From: Actinoplanes sp. N902-109
Lineage (GTDB): Bacteria; Actinomycetota; Actinomycetes; Mycobacteriales; Micromonosporaceae
Length of the DNA: 64,000 nt
NCBI RefSeq assembly: GCF_000389965.1
Contig: NC_021191.1
Span: forward strand, 2,171,501-2,235,500
Direction of reading: 5' to 3'
Position 1 is the first letter of the stretch; each line of letters begins with the position of its first letter. The notes beneath the pieces are model-generated. The model worked only from the letters and a program-made list of their open reading frames with translations, did not search any database and was not told where the DNA came from. Of this stretch, positions 23,774 to 31,437 are shown one piece after another. The translations under genes and the position numbers were made by a program.

Positions 23774-24882
23774 TGGCTCAGCTGCGGTCGGTCGTGCTCG
23801 CTGGGGGAGGCACCGGCGGACACATCTACCCGCTGCTCGCGTTCGCCGACGCGTTACGCCGCCACTTCCCCGAGGTCCGCATCACCACGCTCGGCAGCCC
23901 CAAGGGCATGGAGAACGACCTGATCCCGCCGGCCGGCTACGACCTGAGGGTCATCCCGGCGTTCCAGCTGCCGCGGTCGATCAACCTCAACCTGCTGCGC
24001 ACCCCGGACCGGATGTACAAGTCGTCACACGCCGCCGGCCAGATCCTCGACGAGGTCAAGGCCGACGTGGTGGTCGGCTTCGGCGGCTACGTGTCGGTGC
24101 CGGCCTACCTCGCGGCCTGGCGGCGTGAGCTGCCCATCGTCATCCACGAGGTCAACGTGCCGCCGGGCGTCGCCAACCGGATGGGCATGAAGTTCACCAA
24201 GAACATCGCCGTCGGGTTCCCCAGCCAGCCCAAGGCGGCCGAGTCGCTCAAGGACGCCACCGTGGTGGGTGTGCCGCTGCGCACCGCGATCGCCCGGATG
24301 GACCGCGCGGCGCTGCGCCCGCAGGCGCTGCACCACTTCGGGCTGCGCCCCGACCTGCCGGTGCTGTTCGTGTCCGGCGGGTCGTCCGGCGCCCGCACGA
24401 TCAACCTCGCAGTGGCCGGTGCCGCCAAGAAGCTGTCGCACGCCGGCATCCAGGTGCTGCACGTGCAGGGCGGGCGCAACGACCCGTTCGACGTGCCCAC
24501 CGATCTGCCGGTGCCGTATGTCGTGGTGCCGTACCTGTCGGACATGCAGCTGGGTTACGCCGCCGCCGACCTCATGCTGTGCCGCGGTGGCGCGATCACG
24601 GTGGCCGAGACGACGGCCATCGGCATGCCGGCCATCTACGTGCCGTACCCGCACAGCAACCAGGAGCAGAAGCGCAACGCGCTGCCCGTCGTCGAGTCCG
24701 GCGGCGGCCTGCTGGTGGACAACGCCGAGCTCACCCCCGAGTGGATCGAGCGTACGGTGATCCCGCTCGCCCGCGACCCGCAGCGGCTGACCGCCATGGG
24801 CCGGGCCGCGAGCTCGTACGGCCGGCGCGACGGCGACGAGGCGTTGCTCGACTTTGTGATCCAGGCGGTGGCCGGCCGATGA
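23773..24882 (+). CDS. murG: UDP-GlcNAc:lipid I N-acetylglucosaminyltransferase
   Basis: Peripheral membrane GT-B glycosyltransferase that makes lipid II. At ~369 residues it is normal. The N-terminal glycine loop is VLAGGGTGGHIYPLLAF, followed by GSPKGMENDLIP, GFGGYVSVPAYLAAW and HEVNVPPGVANR. The C-terminal domain has VSGGSSGARTIN, PYLSDMQLGYAAADL, CRGGAITVAETTAIG and PHSNQEQKRNA (nucleotide-sugar binding). The ATG shares a base with the ftsW TGA (TGATG) and has GAGGAG upstream. Confidence 0.97.
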   Translation: MAQLRSVVLAGGGTGGHIYPLLAFADALRRHFPEVRITTLGSPKGMENDLIPPAGYDLRVIPAFQLPRSINLNLLRTPDRMYKSSHAAGQILDEVKADVVVGFGGYVSVPAYLAAWRRELPIVIHEVNVPPGVANRMGMKFTKNIAVGFPSQPKAAESLKDATVVGVPLRTAIARMDRAALRPQALHHFGLRPDLPVLFVSGGSSGARTINLAVAGAAKKLSHAGIQVLHVQGGRNDPFDVPTDLPVPYVVVPYLSDMQLGYAAADLMLCRGGAITVAETTAIGMPAIYVPYPHSNQEQKRNALPVVESGGGLLVDNAELTPEWIERTVIPLARDPQRLTAMGRAASSYGRRDGDEALLDFVIQAVAGR

Positions 24883-24925
24883 ACGGGCCGGCACTCATGA
24901 CTTCTGCTTCGAGGAGAGTGGCGCT

Positions 24926-26344
24926 GTGAGCACGGTGGAGCTGAAGCCGGCCGGCGGGGTGACCGCGGAGGACCTGGGCACGGTCCACCTGATCGGCATC
25001 GGCGGCGTGGGCATGGGCGGCCTGGCCCGGCTGCTGCTCACCCGCGGCATCCCGGTGACCGGCAGCGAGCTGCGGGAATGGCCCGCGCTGGCGGCGTTGC
25101 GCGCGCTCGGCGGCACGGTGCACATGGCCCACGAGCCGGCCAACCTCGACGGCGTGGACACGGTGGTCTACTCGACCGCCATCCCGTACGACCACGTGGA
25201 GCTCGCCGAGGCACGCCGCCGCGGCCTGCGCATCCTGCACCGCTCGGAGGCGCTCGCCGCCGCGATGACCGGGCGCCGCACGATCGCGGTGGCCGGCACC
25301 CACGGCAAGACCACCACCACCTCGATCATGACGGTGATCCTGCAGCACGCCGGTGAGGACCCGTCGTTCGTCATCGGTGGCGAGATCTCCGCGGCCGGGT
25401 CCAACGGCCACCACGGCTCCGGGTCCTCCTTCGTGGCCGAGGCGGACGAGAGCGACAAGTCGTTCCTCATCTACCGCCCGCACGTGGCGATCGTCACCAA
25501 CATCGAGGGCGACCACCTCAACAACTGGGGTGACCTCGACGGGCTCAAGGCCGGGTTCCTCCAGTTCGCCAAGCTCGCCGATGACGACGGGTTCGTGGTC
25601 ACCTGCGCCGACGACGAGGGTGTGCAGGAGCTCATCGCGGCGCTGCGCGCCGAGGGCCGCACCGTTTTCACGTACGGCGAGAGCGAAACGGCCGACCTGC
25701 GGATCAGCGACGTGGTCTCCTCCGTGCAGGGCGTGCGCTACCAGGCGTGGCTCGACGGCAAGCCGCTCGGCGAGATCGCGCTGGCGCTGCCGGGCCGGCA
25801 CATGGGTCTCAACAGCGCCGCCGCGGTGCTCACCGCGTTGCGGCTGGGTCTGCCGCTGGACAAGATCACCGAGGCGCTGGCCGCGTTCCCCGGGGTGCGG
25901 CGGCGCTTCGAGCGCAAGGGCACGGTCAACGGCGTACGGGTCTACGACGAGTACGCCTACCACCCCACCTCGGTCAACGCGGCGCTGCGCACGCTGCGCG
26001 AGGTGGCCGGCGACGGCCGGCTGATCGTGGTCTTCCAGCCGTATCGCCTCTACCGCACCCGTGACCTGCAGGCCGAACTGGCCGAGGGGCTGGCGATCGC
26101 CGACGAGGTGATCGTGATGGAGGTCTTCGGCCCGGGCGAGACCCGTGGTCCGGGCGAGGGCGGTGTCGCGCTGACCGCGGCGATCGCGCTCGACGACGCG
26201 CACAAGGTTTTCGTGCCGTCCTGGGAGGACGTTCCGGCGGAGGTCGTGCGCCGCAGCCGTCCGGGTGATGTGGTGGTGACCATGGGCGCCCCGCCGATCT
26301 CGCTGATGGGCGACGAGTTGCTGGTGGCGCTCTCCGAGAGCTGA
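24926..26344 (+). CDS. murC: UDP-N-acetylmuramate:L-alanine ligase
   Basis: First Mur ligase, adding L-Ala to UDP-MurNAc. The 472 residues show the Rossmann-like start HLIGIGGVGMGGLARLL, the P-loop AGTHGKTTTTSI, EADESDKSF, NIEGDHLNNW, and the C-terminal VYDEYAYHPTSVNAAL and VFQPYRLYRTR. The GTG start has GAGGAGAG seven bases upstream. It lies 43 bp after murG and 26 bp before ftsQ. Confidence 0.97.
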   Translation: MSTVELKPAGGVTAEDLGTVHLIGIGGVGMGGLARLLLTRGIPVTGSELREWPALAALRALGGTVHMAHEPANLDGVDTVVYSTAIPYDHVELAEARRRGLRILHRSEALAAAMTGRRTIAVAGTHGKTTTTSIMTVILQHAGEDPSFVIGGEISAAGSNGHHGSGSSFVAEADESDKSFLIYRPHVAIVTNIEGDHLNNWGDLDGLKAGFLQFAKLADDDGFVVTCADDEGVQELIAALRAEGRTVFTYGESETADLRISDVVSSVQGVRYQAWLDGKPLGEIALALPGRHMGLNSAAAVLTALRLGLPLDKITEALAAFPGVRRRFERKGTVNGVRVYDEYAYHPTSVNAALRTLREVAGDGRLIVVFQPYRLYRTRDLQAELAEGLAIADEVIVMEVFGPGETRGPGEGGVALTAAIALDDAHKVFVPSWEDVPAEVVRRSRPGDVVVTMGAPPISLMGDELLVALSES

Positions 26345-26370
26345 CCATTTCCGGAAGCCGGGGGAGACCG

Positions 26371-27135
26371 ATGAGCGAGGGCGGGCGCAACTGGCGGCTG
26401 GTGCGGGCCGATACCGATGCCGTGCCGCCGTCGGTGCGGCGGTTCATGGCGCGGGCCCGGCAGCGCCGGCTGCGGGCGGCGCTGCCCTGGGTGGTCGCCC
26501 TCGGCGTCGTGCTGGTGCTCGGCGGCCTGACCTGGATGGTGTACGGCACCTCGGTGCTCGGCGTGCGGCACATCAAGGTGGTCGGGGCCGAGACGATCGA
26601 CGCGGGGCAGGTCGAGCAGGCGGCAGCGGTGCCCGGCGGCGAGCCCCTGGCCCGCGTCGACCTCGACGCCGTGCGGGCCCGGGTGCAGGCCATCCCGGCG
26701 GTGCAGCGGGCGATCGTGTCGCGCGGGTGGCCGGCCACGGTGGTGGTGCAGGTGGTGGAACGCACCGGCGTGGCTGCCGTACCGGTGGGCAACCAGTTCT
26801 CCCTGATCGACGCGGAGGGCGTGCCGTTCCGCACCGTCGCCGAGCGTCCCTCGGGGTTGCCGCTGGCAAAGCTGGCGGCACCCGGCCCGGCCGACATCAA
26901 CACGCGGTCGGCGCTGACGGTGCTCGGCTCGCTCACCGACGAGCTGCGTGAGCAACTGGTGTCCATCTCGGTGCCCGCGCCGGCCCAGGTTCAGCTCGGG
27001 TTGCGCAAGGGTCGCACGATCGTCTGGGGCGACGACACGCAGAGCGAGACCAAGGCGCAGGTGGCGACCGCTCTGCTGGCCCGCAAGGGGGACACGATCG
27101 ATGTCAGCGCACCCCGGGTGGTGACAATCCGGTAA
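26371..27135 (+). CDS. ftsQ: Divisome protein FtsQ
   Basis: Bitopic division protein linking the early and late divisome. 254 residues: a basic cytoplasmic N-terminus, one membrane helix (LPWVVALGVVLVLGGLTWMVY), then the POTRA domain (VLGVRHIKVVGAETIDAGQV, VDLDAVRARVQAIPAVQRA), and the FtsQ beta domain (VGNQFSLIDAEGVPFRTV). The ATG has GGGGGAG about five bases upstream. It lies between murC and ftsZ as in other actinobacteria. Confidence 0.93.
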   Translation: MSEGGRNWRLVRADTDAVPPSVRRFMARARQRRLRAALPWVVALGVVLVLGGLTWMVYGTSVLGVRHIKVVGAETIDAGQVEQAAAVPGGEPLARVDLDAVRARVQAIPAVQRAIVSRGWPATVVVQVVERTGVAAVPVGNQFSLIDAEGVPFRTVAERPSGLPLAKLAAPGPADINTRSALTVLGSLTDELREQLVSISVPAPAQVQLGLRKGRTIVWGDDTQSETKAQVATALLARKGDTIDVSAPRVVTIR

Positions 27136-27198
27136 ACGGACATTGCGGCCGAACGGAACATACGGGCATAGGTTACGGTTCCGTCGGATAGTCGTCTC

Positions 27199-27255
27199 GT
27201 AAGCGGACGCCGACACGCCGCGTTGGTCCTTGGATCAGGCGACACGTCCGCTTAC
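27199..27255 (+). promoter_or_regulatory. 11-bp inverted repeat upstream of ftsZ
   Basis: GTAAGCGGACG (27199-27209) and CGTCCGCTTAC (27245-27255) are exact reverse complements 35 bp apart. The element lies in the 282-bp ftsQ-ftsZ gap, just upstream of the probable ftsZ promoter. It could be a regulator site or form a long RNA stem in read-through transcripts from ftsQ. Confidence 0.5.
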
Positions 27256-27277
27256 GTTGCCCCGAGAGGTTGAGTAG

Positions 27278-27306
27278 TTGACATAAGTCTAAGCCTCTAG
27301 TAGAGG
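27278..27306 (+). promoter_or_regulatory. ftsZ promoter with an overlapping palindrome
   Basis: TTGACA at 27278-27283 is followed by 17 bases and TAGAGG at 27301-27306 as a -10-like element. CCTCTAGTAGAGG (27294-27306) is a palindrome across that element. The start site would leave about 100 bases of untranslated RNA before ftsZ. A dedicated ftsZ promoter in the ftsQ-ftsZ gap is known in actinomycetes. Confidence 0.65.
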
Positions 27307-27417
27307 GTGAGGGTTTCCTCGCCCTCCCTTACACAGAGCGGACGCCGATGGCGGTTCCTGCCCGGAGCCGCTGGGGCCCTCGGCGTCCGGAAACCCTGGA
27401 AGGGAAGGCTGAGCCCG

Positions 27418-28557
27418 ATGACACCTCCGCACAACTATCTTGCGGTCATCAAGGTTGTCGGCATCGGTGGCGGCGGCGTGAACGCCGTCAACCGCATGAT
27501 CGAGGTAGGGCTCAAGGGAGTCGAGTTCATCGCGATCAACACCGACGCGCAGGCGCTGCTGATGTCCGACGCCGACGTCAAGCTCGACGTCGGCCGCGAG
27601 CTGACCCGCGGGCTCGGCGCCGGGGCGCAGCCCGAGGTCGGCAAGAACGCCGCCGAGGACCACCGCGACGAGATCGAAGAGGTCCTCAAGGGCGCCGACA
27701 TGGTGTTCGTGACCTGCGGCGAAGGTGGTGGCACGGGCACCGGTGGCGCCCCCGTGGTCGCCAACATCGCGCGCAAGCTGGGCGCGCTGACCATCGGCGT
27801 GGTCACCCGGCCGTTCTCGTTCGAGGGCAAGCGCCGGCAGGTGCAGGCCGAGTCCGGCATCGACGAGCTGCGCAACCAGTGCGACACGCTGATCGTGATC
27901 CCGAACGACCGGCTGCTGGCGCTCGGCGACCGCGGCATCAGCATGATGGACGCCTTCCGCCAGGCCGACCAGGTGCTGCTCTCCGGTGTCCAGGGCATCA
28001 CCGACCTGATCACCACGCCGGGTCTGATCAACCTGGACTTCGCCGACGTCAAGAGCGTCATGAGTGGCGCCGGCAGCGCGCTCATGGGCATCGGCAGCGC
28101 CCGCGGCGACAACCGCGCGGTCGAGGCGGCCGAGAAGGCGATCTCCAGCCCGCTGCTGGAGCAGAGCATGGACGGTGCCCGCGGCGTGCTGCTGTCCATC
28201 GCCGGCGGCTCCGACCTGGGCCTGTTCGAGATCAACGACGCGGCCCAGCTGGTCACCGACGCGGCCCACCCGGACGCCAACATCATCTTCGGTGCGGTCA
28301 TCGACGACGCGCTCGGCGACGAGGTGCGGGTCACCGTGATCGCGGCCGGCTTCGACGGCGGCACGCCCTCGTACAAGCCCGCCGAGCCGGCCCGCAAGGT
28401 GGTGCAGCAGCCCACCGCGCCGCCGCCGGTCACCCCGAGCGTGCCCGCACCGGTCAGCCCGGCCGCCGTCACGCCGCCTGCGGCCGCCACGCCGCCGCCT
28501 CGCCGGGTGCTCTTCGACGATGTGGACGTGCCGGACTTCCTCAAGAACGGTTCCTGA
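27418..28557 (+). CDS. ftsZ: Cell division GTPase FtsZ
   Basis: Tubulin homologue that forms the Z ring. 379 residues. The N-terminus AVIKVVGIGGGGVNAVNRM, the GTP-binding tubulin signature GGGTGTGGAPV, the T7 synergy loop NLDFADVKSVM, and the conserved C-terminal peptide ending VDVPDFLKNGS are all present. A Pro/Ala-rich linker of ~45 residues precedes the C-terminal peptide. The ATG at 27418 with AAGGGAAGG upstream gives the canonical N-terminus. Longer frames upstream read through the promoter leader. Confidence 0.98.
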   Translation: MTPPHNYLAVIKVVGIGGGGVNAVNRMIEVGLKGVEFIAINTDAQALLMSDADVKLDVGRELTRGLGAGAQPEVGKNAAEDHRDEIEEVLKGADMVFVTCGEGGGTGTGGAPVVANIARKLGALTIGVVTRPFSFEGKRRQVQAESGIDELRNQCDTLIVIPNDRLLALGDRGISMMDAFRQADQVLLSGVQGITDLITTPGLINLDFADVKSVMSGAGSALMGIGSARGDNRAVEAAEKAISSPLLEQSMDGARGVLLSIAGGSDLGLFEINDAAQLVTDAAHPDANIIFGAVIDDALGDEVRVTVIAAGFDGGTPSYKPAEPARKVVQQPTAPPPVTPSVPAPVSPAAVTPPAAATPPPRRVLFDDVDVPDFLKNGS

Positions 28558-28563
28558 CCGACC

Positions 28564-29262
28564 TTGACCGACGCGCGGCGGGCTGAGCTCGCGGAGAACC
28601 TGACCGAGGTCCGCGAGCGGATCGGCCGCGCCTGCGTGGCCGCCGGCCGCGACCCGGGCAGCGTGTCCCTGGTCGCGATCACCAAGACCTACCCCGCCGG
28701 CGACGTCGACCTGCTCGCGTCGCTGGGCGTCACGGACGTGGGGGAGAACAAGGACCAGGAGGCGGCGGCCAAGGCCGCCGCCGTCACCGCCTCCCTGCGC
28801 TGGCACTTCGTCGGCCAGCTGCAGCGCAACAAGGCCAAGTCGGTGGTCACGTACGCCGATGTGGTCGAGTCCGTGGACTCGCTGCGGCTGGCCACCGCGC
28901 TGGAGTCGGCGGCCGGCCGGCTCCGCGAGCGGCCGCTGGACGTGCTGATCCAGGTGAGCATCGACGGTGACCCGGCCCGGGGCGGCGCGGTCGCCACCGA
29001 CATCCCCGCCCTGGCGTCCTACGTGGCCGCCGCCGGGCACCTGCGGCTGGGCGGCGTGATGGCGGTCGCCCCGCAGGGCTGGGAGCCGGAGCGGGCGTTC
29101 GACGCCCTGGCCGGGATGGCCTCCCGGCTTCGTGCCGATCATCCGGATGCGACGGTCGTCTCGGCGGGCATGAGCAACGATCTGGAAGCGGCGGTCGCGC
29201 ACGGGGCGACACACGTCCGGATCGGCACTTCTTTGCTCGGGATGCGAAACACGCTGCGGTAG
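28564..29262 (+). CDS. yggS: YggS/PROSC-family pyridoxal-phosphate homeostasis protein
   Basis: 232-residue PLP-binding TIM-barrel protein without known catalysis, thought to buffer PLP. The PLP lysine lies in VAITKTYPAGD. GENKDQEA, WHFVGQLQRNKAK and the phosphate-binding end (SAGMSNDLEAAVAHGATHVR, IGTSLLG) are clear. TTG start seven bases after the ftsZ stop, so probably coupled. In many actinobacteria a laccase-domain gene (pgeF/yfiH) stands between ftsZ and yggS. It is absent here. Confidence 0.93.
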   Translation: MTDARRAELAENLTEVRERIGRACVAAGRDPGSVSLVAITKTYPAGDVDLLASLGVTDVGENKDQEAAAKAAAVTASLRWHFVGQLQRNKAKSVVTYADVVESVDSLRLATALESAAGRLRERPLDVLIQVSIDGDPARGGAVATDIPALASYVAAAGHLRLGGVMAVAPQGWEPERAFDALAGMASRLRADHPDATVVSAGMSNDLEAAVAHGATHVRIGTSLLGMRNTLR

Positions 29263-29438
29263 CCTTGCGCGGGCAGCAAACTACATACGTGTTGTTCGCT
29301 GGCGACGTCTGTTCACCCGCGACGACGCAGCGTCGTAGCGGGCGCCGGGGTCACCGATGTTTGAGGATCGCGGATTCCGTGCAAGGGGGGACGCGGCACG
29401 CCAGGGGGTGCGGGCCGCAGACAGACGGAGGTGGGGGC

Positions 29439-29480
29439 ATGGACGAGCGGTTCGGCACCGAGGGGTCGGTGATGGCATGA
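29439..29480 (+). CDS. 13-residue upstream ORF overlapping the sepF start
   Basis: ATG at 29439 has a strong Shine-Dalgarno (GGAGGTGGGGGC) and reads MDERFGTEGSVMA. Its TGA overlaps the sepF ATG in the form ATGA. sepF itself lacks a comparable site at its own ATG, so its translation probably depends on ribosomes ending this short ORF. The 29263-29438 stretch before it holds no other feature I can support. Confidence 0.55.
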   Translation: MDERFGTEGSVMA

Positions 29481-30154
29481 GTGCATTCCGTAAGGCCGGA
29501 GTGTGGCTCGGCCTCGTCGAGGAGGACGACCAGTACGACGACCGCGGTTACCGCGACAACGGATACCGCGAGCGGGAGCGCGACCGGGACCGCGACACCG
29601 GCTACCGCTACGCCGACGAGTACGCCGACGACGATGACGACGTCGAGGAGGCGCCGGCGCTGCCGCGCGCCCGGGTGTCCGACCGGGGCAGCGGCCGGCT
29701 CGAGCGGGCCGCCGCGGCCCTCGACCGTGACGACCACGACCGCGACGAGCGCGCCAGCGTCCGTTCCATCACCCGTCCGCCGGCCACCGTGACCGAGCCC
29801 GCCTACCCGACCCGGGAAAATCTGGCGCTCGCCCCGCAGACCCAGGTGCACCAGCGCCCGGTCGAGGAGGAGCAGCGCTACCAGATCACCACGCTGCACC
29901 CGACCACCTACCGCGAGGCCCGCACCATCGGCGAGCACTTCCGCGACGGCGTACCGGTGATCATCAATCTCACCGAGATGGACGAGGGTGACGCTCGTCG
30001 CCTGGTCGACTTCGCCGCGGGCCTGGCATTTGGCCTGCGCGGTACGATCGAGCGCGTGACCAACCGGGTATTCCTGCTCTCACCGGCCAACGTTCAGGTC
30101 ACCGCGGAGGACAAGGCCAAGATCGCTGAGGGCGGCTTCTTCACCCCGAGCTGA
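29477..30154 (+). CDS. sepF: Cell division protein SepF
   Basis: Membrane-anchoring and Z-ring-bundling partner of FtsZ. ~225 residues: an N-terminal amphipathic membrane-targeting helix (MSAFRKAGVWLGL), an acidic/arginine-rich disordered linker (repeated RDRD, DDDDD-type runs), and the C-terminal SepF core (TTLHPTTYREARTIGEHFRD, VIINLTEMDEGDARRLVDF, GLRGTIERVTNRVFLLSP). The ATG at 29477 gives the canonical N-terminus and is coupled to the 13-residue upstream ORF. Confidence 0.95.
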   Translation: MSAFRKAGVWLGLVEEDDQYDDRGYRDNGYRERERDRDRDTGYRYADEYADDDDDVEEAPALPRARVSDRGSGRLERAAAALDRDDHDRDERASVRSITRPPATVTEPAYPTRENLALAPQTQVHQRPVEEEQRYQITTLHPTTYREARTIGEHFRDGVPVIINLTEMDEGDARRLVDFAAGLAFGLRGTIERVTNRVFLLSPANVQVTAEDKAKIAEGGFFTPS

Positions 30155-30198
30155 CTCTGAAGGACCAGAGTTGACCCCTAACGAGGGATCCGCCTGAC

Positions 30199-30504
30199 GT
30201 GCTGTCGATCGTGTTGCAGATCATCTATCTGCTCGTCTATGTGTTCTTCCTGACCCTGCTGGCCAGGTTCGTGCTGGGTGCGGTGCTGCAGTACGGGCGC
30301 CGCTGGCAGCCGGGGCGGGGCGCAGCGGCGGCATTGGAGTCGGTGTGGAGCGTCACTGATCCACCCCTCAAGGCGTTGAGGCGTGTGATCCCACCGCTGC
30401 GAATTGGTACCGTGAGTTTGGACCTGGCGTCCCTGGTCCTGCTCGTTATCCTGTTCGTGCTTTTGAACTTCGTGTTAGCGCGTCTGATCATCGCGTCCGC
30501 CTGA
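30199..30504 (+). CDS. yggT: YggT-family membrane protein
   Basis: 101-residue protein with two hydrophobic blocks (SIVLQIIYLLVYVFFLTLLA and LASLVLLVILFVLLNFVLAR) around a conserved loop with TDPPLKALRRVIPPLRIG. YggT proteins lie between sepF and divIVA across actinobacteria and firmicutes. They are linked to division or osmotic shock, but the molecular role is not settled. GTG start, 44 bp after sepF. Confidence 0.9.
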   Translation: MLSIVLQIIYLLVYVFFLTLLARFVLGAVLQYGRRWQPGRGAAAALESVWSVTDPPLKALRRVIPPLRIGTVSLDLASLVLLVILFVLLNFVLARLIIASA

Positions 30505-30562
30505 CCGCGGGCGCCGTGATCGGTTGCGCCCCACGCGGCCGCAACTGACCCGAGGAGTTTCG

Positions 30563-31387
30563 ATGCCGCTGACCCCGGCCGACGTGCACAACGTCGCCTT
30601 CAAGAAGCCCCCGATCGGCAAGCGGGGGTATGACGAGGAGGAGGTCGACGCCTTCCTGGACGAGGTCGAGCGCGAGCTCGCCCGTCTGATAGAGGAGAAC
30701 AACGAGCTACGTGCCCAGGTGGAGCGGGGCGGACGGGGTGGCGCACCAGCCGGCCCGAGCAACGACCCGCGCCTCGCGGCCGAGCTCAACGACATGAAGG
30801 CGCAGCTCGACCGCGTCCAGCGGGACAAGACCGCCGCCGAGCAGGCTGCCCGCCAGATGCAGGCCGAGCTCGAGCAGGTGCGCGCGCAGGGCAGCCCGGT
30901 TGGCGCCGGCCCGTCGACGTCCGGCAGCGGCGACGGTGAGCAGCAGGCGCTGCGCGTGCTGATGATGGCCCAGCGCACCGCGGACGACCACGTCTCCGAC
31001 GCGCGCCGCGAGGCCGACAAGCTGCTCTCCGACGCCCGCTCCAAGGCCGAGGAAGTCACCCGTGAGGCGCGGGCCAAGGCCGACGCCCTCGAGCGGGACG
31101 CGCGTCAGCGGCACCAGGAGGCCATGGGCGGCCTGGACGCCAAGCGGTCGGCGCTGCAGAAGCACATCGAGGAGCTCAAGCAGTTCGAGCGCGAATACCG
31201 CACCCGGCTCAAGGCCTACCTCGAGAGCCAGCTGCGTGACCTCGACGGCCGGGGCCAGGGCCTGGAGACCGAGCTCTCCCGGGCCGACGCCAGCCGCGCG
31301 GTCGGTGGCTCGGGTGGTCTCGCCACCGCGGGTCTGGCCGGCTCGTACGGCGGCAGCCGCGCGAACTCGATCGAGACGGGCCGCTGA
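30563..31387 (+). CDS. divIVA: Polar growth/division coiled-coil protein DivIVA (Wag31)
   Basis: Curvature-sensing pole protein that directs apical growth in actinobacteria. 274 residues: the N-terminal lipid-binding domain (MPLTPADVHNVAFKKPPIGK, RGYDEEEVDAFLDEVE), a Gly/Pro-rich linker (GGRGGAPAGPSNDPR), then a long coiled coil rich in Ala/Arg/Glu (AQRTADDHVSDARREADKLL) and a Gly/Ser-rich tail. The ATG at 30563 has GAGGAG upstream. End of the recognisable dcw block. Confidence 0.95.
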   Translation: MPLTPADVHNVAFKKPPIGKRGYDEEEVDAFLDEVERELARLIEENNELRAQVERGGRGGAPAGPSNDPRLAAELNDMKAQLDRVQRDKTAAEQAARQMQAELEQVRAQGSPVGAGPSTSGSGDGEQQALRVLMMAQRTADDHVSDARREADKLLSDARSKAEEVTREARAKADALERDARQRHQEAMGGLDAKRSALQKHIEELKQFEREYRTRLKAYLESQLRDLDGRGQGLETELSRADASRAVGGSGGLATAGLAGSYGGSRANSIETGR

Positions 31388-31437
31388 GCCCGCGAGTCAC
31401 CCCTCACGAACCCACTCCACCGCGGCGGGGATGAGCC

